Assembly (NCBI GenBank): GCA_039591075.1
Contig: JBDHEI010000017.1
Coordinates: 1 to 46,631 of the forward strand
Source: JAOTVV01 sp039591075
GTDB taxonomy: Bacteria > Gemmatimonadota > Gemmatimonadetes > Gemmatimonadales > GWC2-71-9
DNA: 46,631 nt
Direction of reading: 5' to 3'
Part shown: one piece after another, positions 34,089 through 43,267 of the stretch
Layout of the letters: every line of letters begins with the position of its first letter
Numbering within the stretch: position 1 is the stretch's first letter
Position numbers and translations under genes: made by a program
The notes under the pieces: model-generated
The model's database searches: none
What the model saw: only the letters and a program-made list of their open reading frames with translations
Told to the model about the DNA's origin: nothing

Positions 34089-35621
34089 ATGATGTACGGC
34101 GAGTGGATCCTGGACCTGCTGCTGGCGTTCCCGCTCCTCGCGGCGCTGGCCGTGCTGCTGAGTCCGGAGGCGGTGGCGAAGCGCGTGGCGCTGGCCGGGA
34201 CCCTGGTGGAGTTCCTGCTCTCCGTGCCGCTCTGGTGGATGTTCGACCCGGGGACGGCGGCCATGCAGTTCCAAGTGACGCATCCCTGGATTCCCGGGTG
34301 GGGGATCATGTTCAGCCTCGGGCTCGACGGGATCTCGCTGTTCATGGTGCTGCTCACGACGTTCACGATGCCGCTCGCGGTGCTCGGAAGTTGGAATTAC
34401 ATCAAGGAGAAGCAGCGGGCGTACTACGCCCTCCTGCTGGTGCTCACGACCGGCATGCTCGGCGTCTTCGTGGCGCTCGATCTGTTCGTCTTCTACGTCT
34501 TCTGGGAGATCATGCTCATCCCGATGTACTTCCTCATCGGGGTGTGGGGTGGGCCGCGCCGGCTGTACGCGGCCATCAAGTTCTTCCTGTTCACCTTCGT
34601 CGGATCGCTGCTCATGCTCGTGGCGATCCTGGTGATGTACTACGTCGTCGGACGGACCACCGGGGAATATTCGTTCGCCTACGGACACCTCCTGGACAAC
34701 GTTGGCAGCGTGGAGCGATGGGCGTTCTGGCTCTTCGGGGCGTTCTTCCTGGCGTTTGCCATCAAGGTACCGATGTTCCCGTTCCACACGTGGTTGCCGG
34801 ATGCCCACGTGGAGGCGCCCACCGCCGGCTCGGTCATCCTCGCCGGTATCCTCCTGAAGATGGGGACGTACGGTTTTCTCCGGTTCGCCGTGCCGTTCTT
34901 CCCCGGCGTGGCGTTTCATCCAACCGTGCAAACCGTGGTCGTGGTGCTCGCGGTGATCGGCATCATCTACGGCGCGCTTGTCGCCATGGTCCAACCGGAT
35001 TTCAAGAAGCTGGTGGCATACTCCTCCATCAGTCATTTGGGCTTCGTGATGCTCGGGATCTGGGCGCTCTCACTCCAGAGTGTCGAGGGCGCGATCATCA
35101 TCATGATCAGCCACGGGATTTCCACGGGTGCACTGTTCTTTCTTGCCGGGATGTTGTACGAGCGCGCCCACACTCGGGAGATCGCGGCGTTTGGTGGGAT
35201 CGCCCGGGTCGTACCGGCACTGGCGGCCACGTTGACGATCGTCTCGCTCTCGTCGATCGGGCTTCCGGGCACGAACGGCTTCATTGGTGAGTTCCTCGTC
35301 TTGGTCGGGTCCTTCGGGACCTTCCCGTGGGCGACTGTGGTTGCGGCGACGGGAGTGATTTTCGCCGCCGCCTACCTCCTGCGTGCGCTTCAACGTCTCA
35401 TCTACAACAAGCTCGACAAGCCGGAGCATGAGCGGATGCGAGACCTCTCGGCGCGGGAGCTTCTGGTCCTCGTTCCGCTGATCGTGTGCATCCTGTGGAT
35501 CGGTCTCTATCCGGCGCCGTTCCTCAGACGGATGGAGGCATCGGCGCAAGCCCTCGTGGAGCAGATCAAGGGGCCCGAGGCCACCACCACCCCGGTGCGC
35601 GCTGCCGAGGGGGTTCGATGA
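34089..35621 (+). CDS. nuoM: NADH-quinone oxidoreductase subunit M (antiporter-like)
   Basis: This protein has 510 residues; starts at GTG 34086 or ATG 34092 are equally possible. It is the second antiporter-like channel. The conserved Glu is in FYVFWEIMLIPMYFLIGVWGG, the Lys in FAIKVPMFPFHTWLPDAHVEAPTAGSVILAG (split by the helix break) and the later Lys in VQPDFKKLVAYSSISHLGFV. GLPGTNGFIGEFLVL and a basic tail complete the family. Hydrophobic helices number about 14. Confidence 0.96.
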   Translation: MMYGEWILDLLLAFPLLAALAVLLSPEAVAKRVALAGTLVEFLLSVPLWWMFDPGTAAMQFQVTHPWIPGWGIMFSLGLDGISLFMVLLTTFTMPLAVLGSWNYIKEKQRAYYALLLVLTTGMLGVFVALDLFVFYVFWEIMLIPMYFLIGVWGGPRRLYAAIKFFLFTFVGSLLMLVAILVMYYVVGRTTGEYSFAYGHLLDNVGSVERWAFWLFGAFFLAFAIKVPMFPFHTWLPDAHVEAPTAGSVILAGILLKMGTYGFLRFAVPFFPGVAFHPTVQTVVVVLAVIGIIYGALVAMVQPDFKKLVAYSSISHLGFVMLGIWALSLQSVEGAIIIMISHGISTGALFFLAGMLYERAHTREIAAFGGIARVVPALAATLTIVSLSSIGLPGTNGFIGEFLVLVGSFGTFPWATVVAATGVIFAAAYLLRALQRLIYNKLDKPEHERMRDLSARELLVLVPLIVCILWIGLYPAPFLRRMEASAQALVEQIKGPEATTTPVRAAEGVR

Positions 35622-37132
35622 TCCCCGCCTACGTCGATCTCAGTGGAGCGTCGGGATTGCTGGTGGCCATGCTGCCCGAGGTGTTTCTCACGGGTTGGGT
35701 GCTTCTGCTCCTCCTCGTGGTTGCCTGGCAGCACCACAGTGCCGAAGATCAACAACTCGTTGGACGGCTCTCGCTCGCCGGTTTGGTCGTGACCCTCGCA
35801 CTGGTCATTGTGTATTGGCTCCGCGGACCGGAGCCCGAGGGACTGGAGCTCATGATCGCCCTGGACGGATTCCGGTACGCGACGTCGGCCGTGTTCCTGA
35901 TCGGGGCGATTCTCGCCGTGGCCATCTCGATGCACTACCTGCGGCGAGAGAGCATCCTCGTGCCGGAGTACTACGTGCTCATCCTCCTCGCCACCATTGG
36001 GATGATGTTCATGGGGGGCGGGGCAGATTTCGTGGTGATCTTCCTCGGTCTCGAGCTCATGTCGGTGGCGGTCTACGTACTCGCCGGCATCAATCGCAGG
36101 AGTGTCTTCGCCGCGGAGGCGGCGCTCAAGTACTTCCTCCTCGGGGCCTTCGCGTCCGCCTTTCTCCTGTATGGCATCGCGCTCATCTACGGCGCAACGG
36201 GAACGACCAACCTCACGCTCGTCTACGTTCAAATCTCGGCGATGGGGCTGCAGACCGACGTCATGCTCATTGCCGGGATCGCGATGCTGCTGGTGGGGTT
36301 CGGGTTCAAGGTCGCCGCGGTGCCATTCCACATGTGGACGCCGGACGTGTATGACGGGGCGCCGACACCGGTCACGGCGTTCATGGCTGCGGCCGTGAAG
36401 GCGGCGGCGTTTGCGGCGCTCATGCGCATCCTCGTCCAGGCGCTGGCTCCGATGGATTCGGTGTGGACCGAGGCCGTGTGGTGGCTGGCGGCGATTACCA
36501 TGGTCGTCGGCAACGTCATCGCCCTCGCCCAGCGGCGACTCAAGCGGATGCTCGCATACAGCTCGATCGGTCACGCCGGGTATCTCCTTGTTGCGGTCGC
36601 CAGCGGCACGGATCTGGGCACGGCGGCCCTGCTGTATTACGTGTTCGTCTACACGCTCATGACGGTCGGGGCGTTCGCTATCCTGTCGGTGGTGGGGCGG
36701 GGTGGGGAGCGGGACACACGCATCGACGACTTCAACGGGCTCGGATCGCGCAGACCATGGCTCGCTTTCGCGATGACGGTCTTCATGCTGTCACTGCTCG
36801 GCTTCCCCGGCACGGCTGGCTTCATTGGGAAATGGTACATCCTTTCCGCCGCCGTTCAGGCGGATCAATTCAAGCTGGCCGTCGTGCTCGTTGGCGCCAG
36901 CATCCTATCGGCGGGCTACTATTTGCCGGTGATCATGGCGATGTACATGAAGGACCCGGCCTCCGACGCCGCGCACCTTGAGAGCCGAGCAGTCGGGGCG
37001 GTGCGATGGGTCATCGGGGTCACCGCCATGCTGCTGCTCCTGTTCGGTGTCTGGCCTAACGCGATGCTAGACCTGGCGAAAGAGGAGGGCCGGCAGCTTC
37101 GTCCGGCAGTGCTGATCACGGTTTCCCGCTGA
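35618..37132 (+). CDS. nuoN: NADH-quinone oxidoreductase subunit N (antiporter-like)
   Basis: This protein has 504 residues with an ATGA overlap with nuoM. It is the third antiporter-like subunit. It has the Glu in VIFLGLELMSVAVYVLAG, the Lys in GFGFKVAAVPFHMWTPDVYDGAPTPVTAFMA and Lys residues in AQRRLKRMLAYSSIGHAGY. GFPGTAGFIGKWYIL marks the later broken helix. It is the last gene of the nuo cluster. A possible weak terminator follows. Confidence 0.96.
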   Translation: MIPAYVDLSGASGLLVAMLPEVFLTGWVLLLLLVVAWQHHSAEDQQLVGRLSLAGLVVTLALVIVYWLRGPEPEGLELMIALDGFRYATSAVFLIGAILAVAISMHYLRRESILVPEYYVLILLATIGMMFMGGGADFVVIFLGLELMSVAVYVLAGINRRSVFAAEAALKYFLLGAFASAFLLYGIALIYGATGTTNLTLVYVQISAMGLQTDVMLIAGIAMLLVGFGFKVAAVPFHMWTPDVYDGAPTPVTAFMAAAVKAAAFAALMRILVQALAPMDSVWTEAVWWLAAITMVVGNVIALAQRRLKRMLAYSSIGHAGYLLVAVASGTDLGTAALLYYVFVYTLMTVGAFAILSVVGRGGERDTRIDDFNGLGSRRPWLAFAMTVFMLSLLGFPGTAGFIGKWYILSAAVQADQFKLAVVLVGASILSAGYYLPVIMAMYMKDPASDAAHLESRAVGAVRWVIGVTAMLLLLFGVWPNAMLDLAKEEGRQLRPAVLITVSR

Positions 37133-37142
37133 ATCTCGAGTG

Positions 37143-37168
37143 GGCTCGCCGGCCCGCACGAGCCTTTC
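37143..37168 (+). terminator. Possible weak terminator after nuoN
   Basis: GGCTCG (37143-37148) can pair with CGAGCC (37159-37164) across a ten-base loop, extended by one G-T wobble, followed by TTTCC. Stem and U-tract are both short. It lies between the nuoN stop and the phosphomannomutase start and could instead be a weak attenuator. Confidence 0.35.
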
Positions 37169-37179
37169 CTGAGGTATCC

Positions 37180-38553
37180 ATGAAAATTCCGAGTGTAATC
37201 TTTCGGCAGTACGACATTCGTGGTGTCGTTGGCGACCAGCTGACGGCCCCGCTGGCCCACGCCGTCGGTCGATCGGTGGCCACCGTGACACGAGGCCGTA
37301 TCGGGCGGGCTCCTCGCCTTGCCGTGGGCCGCGACAACCGACCGTCGGGGACCATGCTGGCCAGCGCCGTGCGAGACGGCATCGCGCGGGCCGGCGGCAC
37401 GGCGGTCGACGTGGGCGTTCTCCCGACGCCCGCCCTGTACCTCGCGCTCCACGAGCTTCCGGTCGATGGTGGAATCCAGGTGACGGGGTCTCACAACCCG
37501 CCCGAGTTCAACGGTTTCAAGATGGTATCGGCCGGCGCGACGCTCCACGGCGACGATATCCAGGAGTTACACCGACTCATCTCGGACGATGTGCTGGATA
37601 CCGGGGAGGGAGCCCTGGAAGCCGACGCATCCGTTCTGGGTCGCTACGCCGATGCCATCGTGAGCCGCAACGGACCCATCGCGCGGCCTGTGAAGGTCGT
37701 GGTGGACTGCGGCAACGGCGTGGCGAGCCTCGCAGCGGAGACGGTGCTGCACCGACTCGGAGCGGACGTCGTGCCGCTGTTCTGTGAGTCGGACGGGACG
37801 TTCCCGAACCATCATCCGGATCCTACTGTTCCCGAGTACCTCACGGATCTCCAGGACACCGTGCGACGCACGGGTGCCGAGTTGGGCATTGCCTTCGACG
37901 GCGACGGCGATCGGATCGGCGCGGTGGACGAGAGCGGAACCATCGTCTACGGAGACAAACTCCTCGTGCTGTTGGGGCGGGAGCTCGCCGAGCGGCGGGG
38001 TGGGGGACACCCGGTGATCTTCGACGTGAAATGCTCCGACGTGCTGGCCGGCGCCCTGACTCAAGCAGGCCTTGAGCCGGTGATCTGGAAGACCGGACAC
38101 TCGTTGATCAAGGCCAAAATGAAGGAGACGGGAGCACCGCTGGCCGGGGAGATGAGCGGCCACATGTTCTTCGCCGACGACTACTATGGCTTCGATGATG
38201 CTCTGTTCGCCGCGGCGCGGCTACTCAACTACGTGGCGCGACGAGGAGGACCCCTGTCCGTTCTCTTGGCCGACCTGCCGAAGACCTATGCGACACCGGA
38301 ACTCCGCGTGGCATGTCCTGACGAACGGAAGTTCGATGTCGTGCAGCAGGCCGCCGAGTACTTCGCTGCCCGCCACGAGGTGCTGACACTCGACGGTGCC
38401 CGAATCTCGTTCCCTCACGGGTGGGGGCTCGTGCGTGCCTCCAACACCCAACCGGTGCTGGTCATGCGCTTCGAGGCCACCGAGGAGGAGGCGCTTGAGG
38501 AATACCGCGCAACCGTGGAGGGGTGGCTGAGAGAGCAAGGGATCTCGGTGTAG
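37180..38553 (+). CDS. Phosphomannomutase / phosphoglucomutase
   Basis: This protein has 457 residues, with GAGG about six bases before the ATG. It belongs to the alpha-D-phosphohexomutase superfamily and interconverts the 1- and 6-phosphates of mannose or glucose for polysaccharide and glycolipid precursors. The four loops are seen: phosphoserine TGSHNPPEFNGFK, metal-binding DGDGDRIG, sugar-binding GEMSGH and phosphate-binding RASNTQPVL. The N-terminal FRQYDIRGVV is typical of the bifunctional PMM/PGM (AlgC) type. Whether it acts on mannose, glucose or both cannot be told from motifs. Confidence 0.93.
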   Translation: MKIPSVIFRQYDIRGVVGDQLTAPLAHAVGRSVATVTRGRIGRAPRLAVGRDNRPSGTMLASAVRDGIARAGGTAVDVGVLPTPALYLALHELPVDGGIQVTGSHNPPEFNGFKMVSAGATLHGDDIQELHRLISDDVLDTGEGALEADASVLGRYADAIVSRNGPIARPVKVVVDCGNGVASLAAETVLHRLGADVVPLFCESDGTFPNHHPDPTVPEYLTDLQDTVRRTGAELGIAFDGDGDRIGAVDESGTIVYGDKLLVLLGRELAERRGGGHPVIFDVKCSDVLAGALTQAGLEPVIWKTGHSLIKAKMKETGAPLAGEMSGHMFFADDYYGFDDALFAAARLLNYVARRGGPLSVLLADLPKTYATPELRVACPDERKFDVVQQAAEYFAARHEVLTLDGARISFPHGWGLVRASNTQPVLVMRFEATEEEALEEYRATVEGWLREQGISV

Positions 38554-38557
38554 TGCC

Positions 38558-41128
38558 GTGACAGCGCGGCGCTGGATGCAGTCGGCGGCGCTGCTCGCGC
38601 TGGTCGTACTGGTCCTGGGGCGGTGGCAGGCCGTGGCGACCGGCAATGCCTGGTGGGCGGCAACGCTCGAGATCGGGTCCACCCATGCCTTCCTGTCGCG
38701 GATCCGCGCGACGCTACGGGTGTCGGCGCTTTTGGTCGCCACCGTCTGGTGTGTGGGGAATCTGCTGTTGGTATATCGATCGATTCGATCGGTGCACGTC
38801 CCGCGACGGTTGGGCGATCTCGAGTTCCTCGAAGCCGTTCCACGCCGCCTGCTGCTGGTGGGTGCCGTAGCTGCAGGTGTCCTGTTGGCGGTGGCGCTGA
38901 GCCATGGAGCCGGAGAGTGGTGGTACGCCCGCACGCTGGGAGGATTCTCTGCTCCCCTGGGCGTTCGCGACCCGGTACTCGGGCACGATCTGTCCTACTA
39001 TCTCTTTCGTCTCCCGTGGCAGCGTACGCTGCACTCGTTTGTCACGCTCCTCACCGGCGTATTGCTCGCGACAACGGGCGTGCTGTACGCAGCGGTCGGC
39101 GCGATCCGCTGGTCGCGGCGCCGGCTTCACGTGAACGAACTTGCCCGTTGGCACCTGGCTTTCCTCGGCGCCGCGTTTGCGCTGGCGCTCCTGTGGGGCT
39201 ACCGGCTTGAGCCCGCCGAGTACGTCGCGGGGGTGCACGACCTCCCGGTCGACCAGGTGCTGAGTGCCGTCCGCATCCCGGTCGCGCGCATGCTGAGCGT
39301 TCTCGCGCTCGTTGCGCTTGGCGGGAGCCTCATGTGGCTGTGGACCGGACGCTTGGTTCTGCTCGGCGTGCCCTGGGCGTTGCTGGCCCTCGGTTCGTTT
39401 GCAGGCCACTACGTGGTTCCGTCCTTTGCCGGCGCGGTCAGAAGCAGTGCCGAGCTCGTCTTGCCCGACGTCGAAGCCAGAAGGCCTCAATTCGAAAACA
39501 TCGCGTACGGAACGGTCACGAACGACCGCTCCCTCGATGTCCTTGGTGCGCGAACGCGAGCCGCCGGGGAACGCGGAGCGGAACTCGACGGTGGGGTGCA
39601 GTGGGACGGCTTTGCCGTGACCGTTCTGCTCAATCGCGTCGCGGCCCCCGAGCTCGAGTACGCGTTTACGGAAGCATCGCTGGGGATCTACCGCACGTCC
39701 GACGGAACCGCCGTTCCCGTCTATGTCGCAGCCCGCGTGACGGACCCCGCCGCGGCGCGTGCGGCTGGTCAGGAGGTGACGTGGGACGACGTTCATGTGG
39801 GGCGGTATGCGACCGCCCGAGGGGCGATCGCGGTTCGGGCCGACGCGGTGGCCGAGAGTGGGCTCCCCCTCTACGTCCCAAACACGCGCACCCCTGAGGT
39901 CTCGTCGGCTCACGTCGTCGAGACCGCCCTGGGCGACTCGACGATCCTGGTGGGCCCCGGCCTGACGGATTTCGCCATTCTCCCCGCCACGGGAGCTCGG
40001 AGAGGTGTTCCGGTGGGTGGGTTCTGGCGCCGGCTGACGCTCGCATGGCTGCTCCAGAGCCCTCGACTGGTCACGTCGAATGCCGTGGACGACTCGACGA
40101 TCGTTGTCTGGCATCGGGACGTCGTCACTCGGCTCGAGCGGTTCGCACCGTTCGCGCGGTTCGGCCAGGCGCGGGCCGTCGTGGTCGACGGACGCTTGTT
40201 CTGGGTCGCCAATGGCTACGTCAGCGCACGAGGCTTCCCGTTGAGTCCACCAGTACGGTGGCGGGAACAGACGGTGCGCTATCTCCGGTCGAGCCTCGTC
40301 GGCGTCGTCGATGCGGCGTCGGGTGAGACGGTGGTCTATCTGACCCGCGAGGCCGATCCTGTGACCCTCGCGTGGGCTCAACTGGCTCCGCAGGTGCTGC
40401 GGCCGGCCACGGAGCTGCCGCGCCCGATCCGTCCGAACGTGCCGTACCCCGAGGAGTCCCTCACAGCGCAAATCGCGATCCTGCAGCAATCGACATCTGG
40501 GTCCGCTCCGCTCGAGCAACCGGTGCTCGGACCGTCGGCCAGCGGTTCCCTGGTGGGGCAGGAGCCTTACTGGTGGGTCGGGACGACGATTGGCGACACG
40601 GTCCCGCGACTGCGCCTGCTGGTCCCGCTCGAGGGGCACGAGTCCGGACTGCTGGCGGGCCTCCTCGACGGCACGGTTCGGCAATCGGCACCGGTGCTCG
40701 AGCTGTACCGCGCCGACCGCTCCGACGAACCGTTGGGCCCCGGCCAGATCGCCAGGCAGTTTGCGCGCCTGCGGGGAGAGATGGTCGGGATCACCGGCGT
40801 GGTGCGCATGCTGCCCCTCGCCGGTGGACTGGCAGCCGTGCAGTCGTCCTACGCCTCGCCCGGCGACGGGGGCGCAGCGCCGCAGTTGATCGATGTTGCA
40901 GTGAGCGTGGGTGGCGTAGTCGGCAGCGGGCCTTCGCTGCGGGTGGCACTGGAGCGCCTCCGAGCCGACGCCTTGCCTCCGGAAGGCGACCGACGCGAGT
41001 GGACCCGGGCCCGGCAGTGGTTCGACCGCATGGACGCGGCCCGGCGGACCGGTGACTGGGCTGCGTTCGGCCGAGCATACGACGAGCTTCGTCGACTGCT
41101 GCTGCCCCCAGGGGATTCGATACCTTGA
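38558..41128 (+). CDS. UPF0182 family large membrane protein
   Basis: This protein has 856 residues from a GTG four bases after the previous stop. The first third has about seven membrane helices. The rest is a large soluble domain, probably extracytoplasmic. UPF0182 (COG1615) signatures are recognisable: DPVLGHDLSYYLFRLPW in the helical part and RRPQFENIAYGTVTND at the start of the soluble domain. The family runs to about 900 residues; this one is slightly short but complete. Function is unknown for the family. C-terminal acidic/proline-rich tails seen in actinobacterial members are absent here. Confidence 0.88.
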   Translation: MTARRWMQSAALLALVVLVLGRWQAVATGNAWWAATLEIGSTHAFLSRIRATLRVSALLVATVWCVGNLLLVYRSIRSVHVPRRLGDLEFLEAVPRRLLLVGAVAAGVLLAVALSHGAGEWWYARTLGGFSAPLGVRDPVLGHDLSYYLFRLPWQRTLHSFVTLLTGVLLATTGVLYAAVGAIRWSRRRLHVNELARWHLAFLGAAFALALLWGYRLEPAEYVAGVHDLPVDQVLSAVRIPVARMLSVLALVALGGSLMWLWTGRLVLLGVPWALLALGSFAGHYVVPSFAGAVRSSAELVLPDVEARRPQFENIAYGTVTNDRSLDVLGARTRAAGERGAELDGGVQWDGFAVTVLLNRVAAPELEYAFTEASLGIYRTSDGTAVPVYVAARVTDPAAARAAGQEVTWDDVHVGRYATARGAIAVRADAVAESGLPLYVPNTRTPEVSSAHVVETALGDSTILVGPGLTDFAILPATGARRGVPVGGFWRRLTLAWLLQSPRLVTSNAVDDSTIVVWHRDVVTRLERFAPFARFGQARAVVVDGRLFWVANGYVSARGFPLSPPVRWREQTVRYLRSSLVGVVDAASGETVVYLTREADPVTLAWAQLAPQVLRPATELPRPIRPNVPYPEESLTAQIAILQQSTSGSAPLEQPVLGPSASGSLVGQEPYWWVGTTIGDTVPRLRLLVPLEGHESGLLAGLLDGTVRQSAPVLELYRADRSDEPLGPGQIARQFARLRGEMVGITGVVRMLPLAGGLAAVQSSYASPGDGGAAPQLIDVAVSVGGVVGSGPSLRVALERLRADALPPEGDRREWTRARQWFDRMDAARRTGDWAAFGRAYDELRRLLLPPGDSIP

Positions 41129-41135
41129 GCTCTCC

Positions 41136-41164
41136 TTGCTGCCGTTCCTGCCCGCGGCTAGCTT
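41136..41164 (+). promoter_or_regulatory. Candidate promoter for carbamate kinase-sucCD
   Basis: TTGCTG (41136-41141) is followed after exactly 17 bases by TAGCTT (41159-41164), the same -10 hexamer as the promoter at 45564. A start near 41171 would leave only 4-13 bases before the gene's GTG/ATG. Each box matches about half of the consensus. Confidence 0.35.
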
Positions 41165-41183
41165 GCACGCCGCCGTGACGACC

Positions 41184-42131
41184 ATGCCTCGGAAAATTGT
41201 GATTGCGCTGGGAGGACACGCCCTGTCGCCCCCTGGAGAGCGTGCCGACATTCACACCCAGTTCCGGCATACCAGGGACTCGCTCGGTGCCGTCGTCGAG
41301 TTTGCCAGGGAGGGGTGGGGGATCGTGATCGTTCATGGGAATGGTCCTCAAGTTGGCGATGCGTTGGACCGCAACGAAATGGCGCACGACCGTGTCGCGC
41401 CACTGCCTCTTGGCGTGCTGGTGGCGGCGACTGCCGGGTGGATCGGGTACATGATCCAGCAGTCCTTGCAGAACGAGCTTCACCGTGCTGGCGTCGAGCG
41501 CGACGTGCTGACGGTCATCACGCAGACGGTCGTGGATCGGGCCGACCCCGCACTGATGCATCCGACCAAACCAATCGGGCACGAGTTACCCCCGGAGTTC
41601 GTGGAGCGACTGCAGCAGCGAGGTGCGGCCGTGGGCCGGGACGGCCGAGGACGATGGCGGAGGCTCGCGCCGAGCCCGACGCCGACGGATGTCATCGAAG
41701 CCGACGCTGTGCGGCAGTTGGTGGGAGAGGGAAAGATCGTCGTCGCGGCCGGAGGAGGAGGTCCGCCGGTGTACGTGGACGAGCGGGGATACTGGGAAGG
41801 TGTGGATGCTGTCGTTGACAAGGATCGAACCGGCGCTGTTCTCGGGACACGGGTGGAGGCGGATGCGTTGCTCATTTTGACGGATGTGGACGCGGTCTAT
41901 CGTGGTTGGGGGACGTCGGATGCCGCACCCCTCCGGCGGTTGCGGTTGACGGAGGCCGAGGGCTTGCTCGCTGGTGACGAGTTGGGTGTCGGAAGTATGC
42001 GGCCGAAGGTGGAGGCAGCGGTCACCTTTCTGAAGCGAGGGGGACGGCATGCCTACATTGCCCACCTCGCGGCCGGATTGGCTGCCATCCGAGGTGAGAC
42101 TGGAACGATGATCACAGGAGCCGAGACGTGA
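41184..42131 (+). CDS. arcC: Carbamate kinase
   Basis: This protein has 315 residues from the ATG; GTG 41175 in frame is an alternative. It interconverts ADP plus carbamoyl phosphate with ATP, CO2 and ammonia. Amino-acid-kinase fold motifs are IALGGHAL at the N-terminus (usually GGNAL, so Asn is replaced by His), HGNGPQVG, AAGGGGPPV, VDKDRTGAVLG and LILTDVDAVY, and the C-terminal MRPKVEAAV. There is no arginine deiminase or ornithine carbamoyltransferase nearby. It overlaps sucC in a GTGA junction, linking two ATP-forming reactions in one transcript. The replaced Asn lies in the phosphate-binding loop, so activity should be checked. Confidence 0.88.
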   Translation: MPRKIVIALGGHALSPPGERADIHTQFRHTRDSLGAVVEFAREGWGIVIVHGNGPQVGDALDRNEMAHDRVAPLPLGVLVAATAGWIGYMIQQSLQNELHRAGVERDVLTVITQTVVDRADPALMHPTKPIGHELPPEFVERLQQRGAAVGRDGRGRWRRLAPSPTPTDVIEADAVRQLVGEGKIVVAAGGGGPPVYVDERGYWEGVDAVVDKDRTGAVLGTRVEADALLILTDVDAVYRGWGTSDAAPLRRLRLTEAEGLLAGDELGVGSMRPKVEAAVTFLKRGGRHAYIAHLAAGLAAIRGETGTMITGAET

Positions 42132-43267
42132 ATCTGCACGAATATCAGGCGCGCGCGCTGCTGAAAGCCGCCGCGATCCCGGTGCCGGACGGGGAAGTGG
42201 CGACCACACCGGACGAGGCCGAGGCAATCGCCGCTCGGCTGGGATCCGCCGTGGTCGTCAAGGCGCAGGTGCACGCGGGAGGTCGGGGTAAGGCCGGTGG
42301 GGTGAAGCTGGCCGCGAATGCCGCCGAAGCTCGAGGGCACGCCCAGCAGATCCTAGGCATGCGCATCAAGGGCCTCGTCGTCGAGCGCGTGCTCGTGGTT
42401 CCCGCGGCCGAGATCGCCTCCGAGAGCTATCTGGGGGTCATCGTCGATCGGGCGTCGCAGCGACCGGTCATCATGGTGAGTCCCGCCGGAGGTGTCGACA
42501 TCGAAGAGGTGGCAGCGAAGACGCCCGAGAAGCTATTTCGGGTTGCCATCGATCCACGGTTCGGTCTGCTGCCGCACCAGGCCATGGCGCTCGCATTCGA
42601 GCTGTACGACGACCTGGGACAGGTGCGGCAGGCGGCCACGATCATGCAGCAGTTGTATCGCGTGTTTCTCGATGCCGGCGGATCACTGGCGGAGATCAAT
42701 CCGCTGATCACGACGCCCGAGGGGAAGGTCCTGGCCTTGGATGCCAAGATCGTCGTGGACGACAACGAGCTGGCGCGTCGATCGTCGATCGCCGCACTGC
42801 GGGATGTGACGGCTGAGGACTCCTCTGAGGTGGAAGCTCGCAACGCCGGACTCTCCTACGTAAACCTTGACGGAAACGTGGGCTGCTGCGTGAATGGGGC
42901 CGGTCTTGCCATGGCCACCATGGATCTCGTGAAATACTATGGTGGCGAGCCTGCCAACTTCCTGGACATTGGCGGCAGCAGCAGCCCCGAGAAGGTGGTC
43001 GCCGCGCTCCGGATCATCACACGCGACCGAAACGTGAAGAGCATCCTCTTCAACATCTTCGGCGGCATCACGCGATGCGACGACGTTGCCAATGGCATCG
43101 TCCAAGCGACTGGGCAGATGAAGCTCGACCGGCCGATCGTCATTCGGCTGACGGGTACCAACGAGGATCTTGCGATCGAGATTCTCCGTAAGGCAGGATT
43201 CGAAGCGCTGACCGACATGGATGAGGCGGTGCAGCAGGCGGTCAAATTGGCGCGGGAGGCGGCGTGA
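42128..43267 (+). CDS. sucC: Succinate--CoA ligase (ADP-forming), beta subunit
   Basis: This protein has 379 residues from a GTG in a GTGA overlap with carbamate kinase. It forms a TCA-cycle complex with SucD, making ATP from succinyl-CoA. The ATP-grasp domain starts MNLHEYQARALLK and has VKAQVHAGGRGKAGGVKLA. The C-terminal ligase domain has GAGLAMATMDLVKYYGG, NFLDIGGSSSPEKV and FNIFGGITRCDDVANGI. Length is typical. Confidence 0.97.
   Translation: MNLHEYQARALLKAAAIPVPDGEVATTPDEAEAIAARLGSAVVVKAQVHAGGRGKAGGVKLAANAAEARGHAQQILGMRIKGLVVERVLVVPAAEIASESYLGVIVDRASQRPVIMVSPAGGVDIEEVAAKTPEKLFRVAIDPRFGLLPHQAMALAFELYDDLGQVRQAATIMQQLYRVFLDAGGSLAEINPLITTPEGKVLALDAKIVVDDNELARRSSIAALRDVTAEDSSEVEARNAGLSYVNLDGNVGCCVNGAGLAMATMDLVKYYGGEPANFLDIGGSSSPEKVVAALRIITRDRNVKSILFNIFGGITRCDDVANGIVQATGQMKLDRPIVIRLTGTNEDLAIEILRKAGFEALTDMDEAVQQAVKLAREAA

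Noticed and set aside
38714..41251. Long minus-strand open frame of about 845 codons opposite the UPF0182 gene
   Set aside because: Long antisense frames are expected in GC-rich genes. The plus strand encodes a recognised family with clear motifs, while the antisense product is Arg/Pro-rich with no motif.
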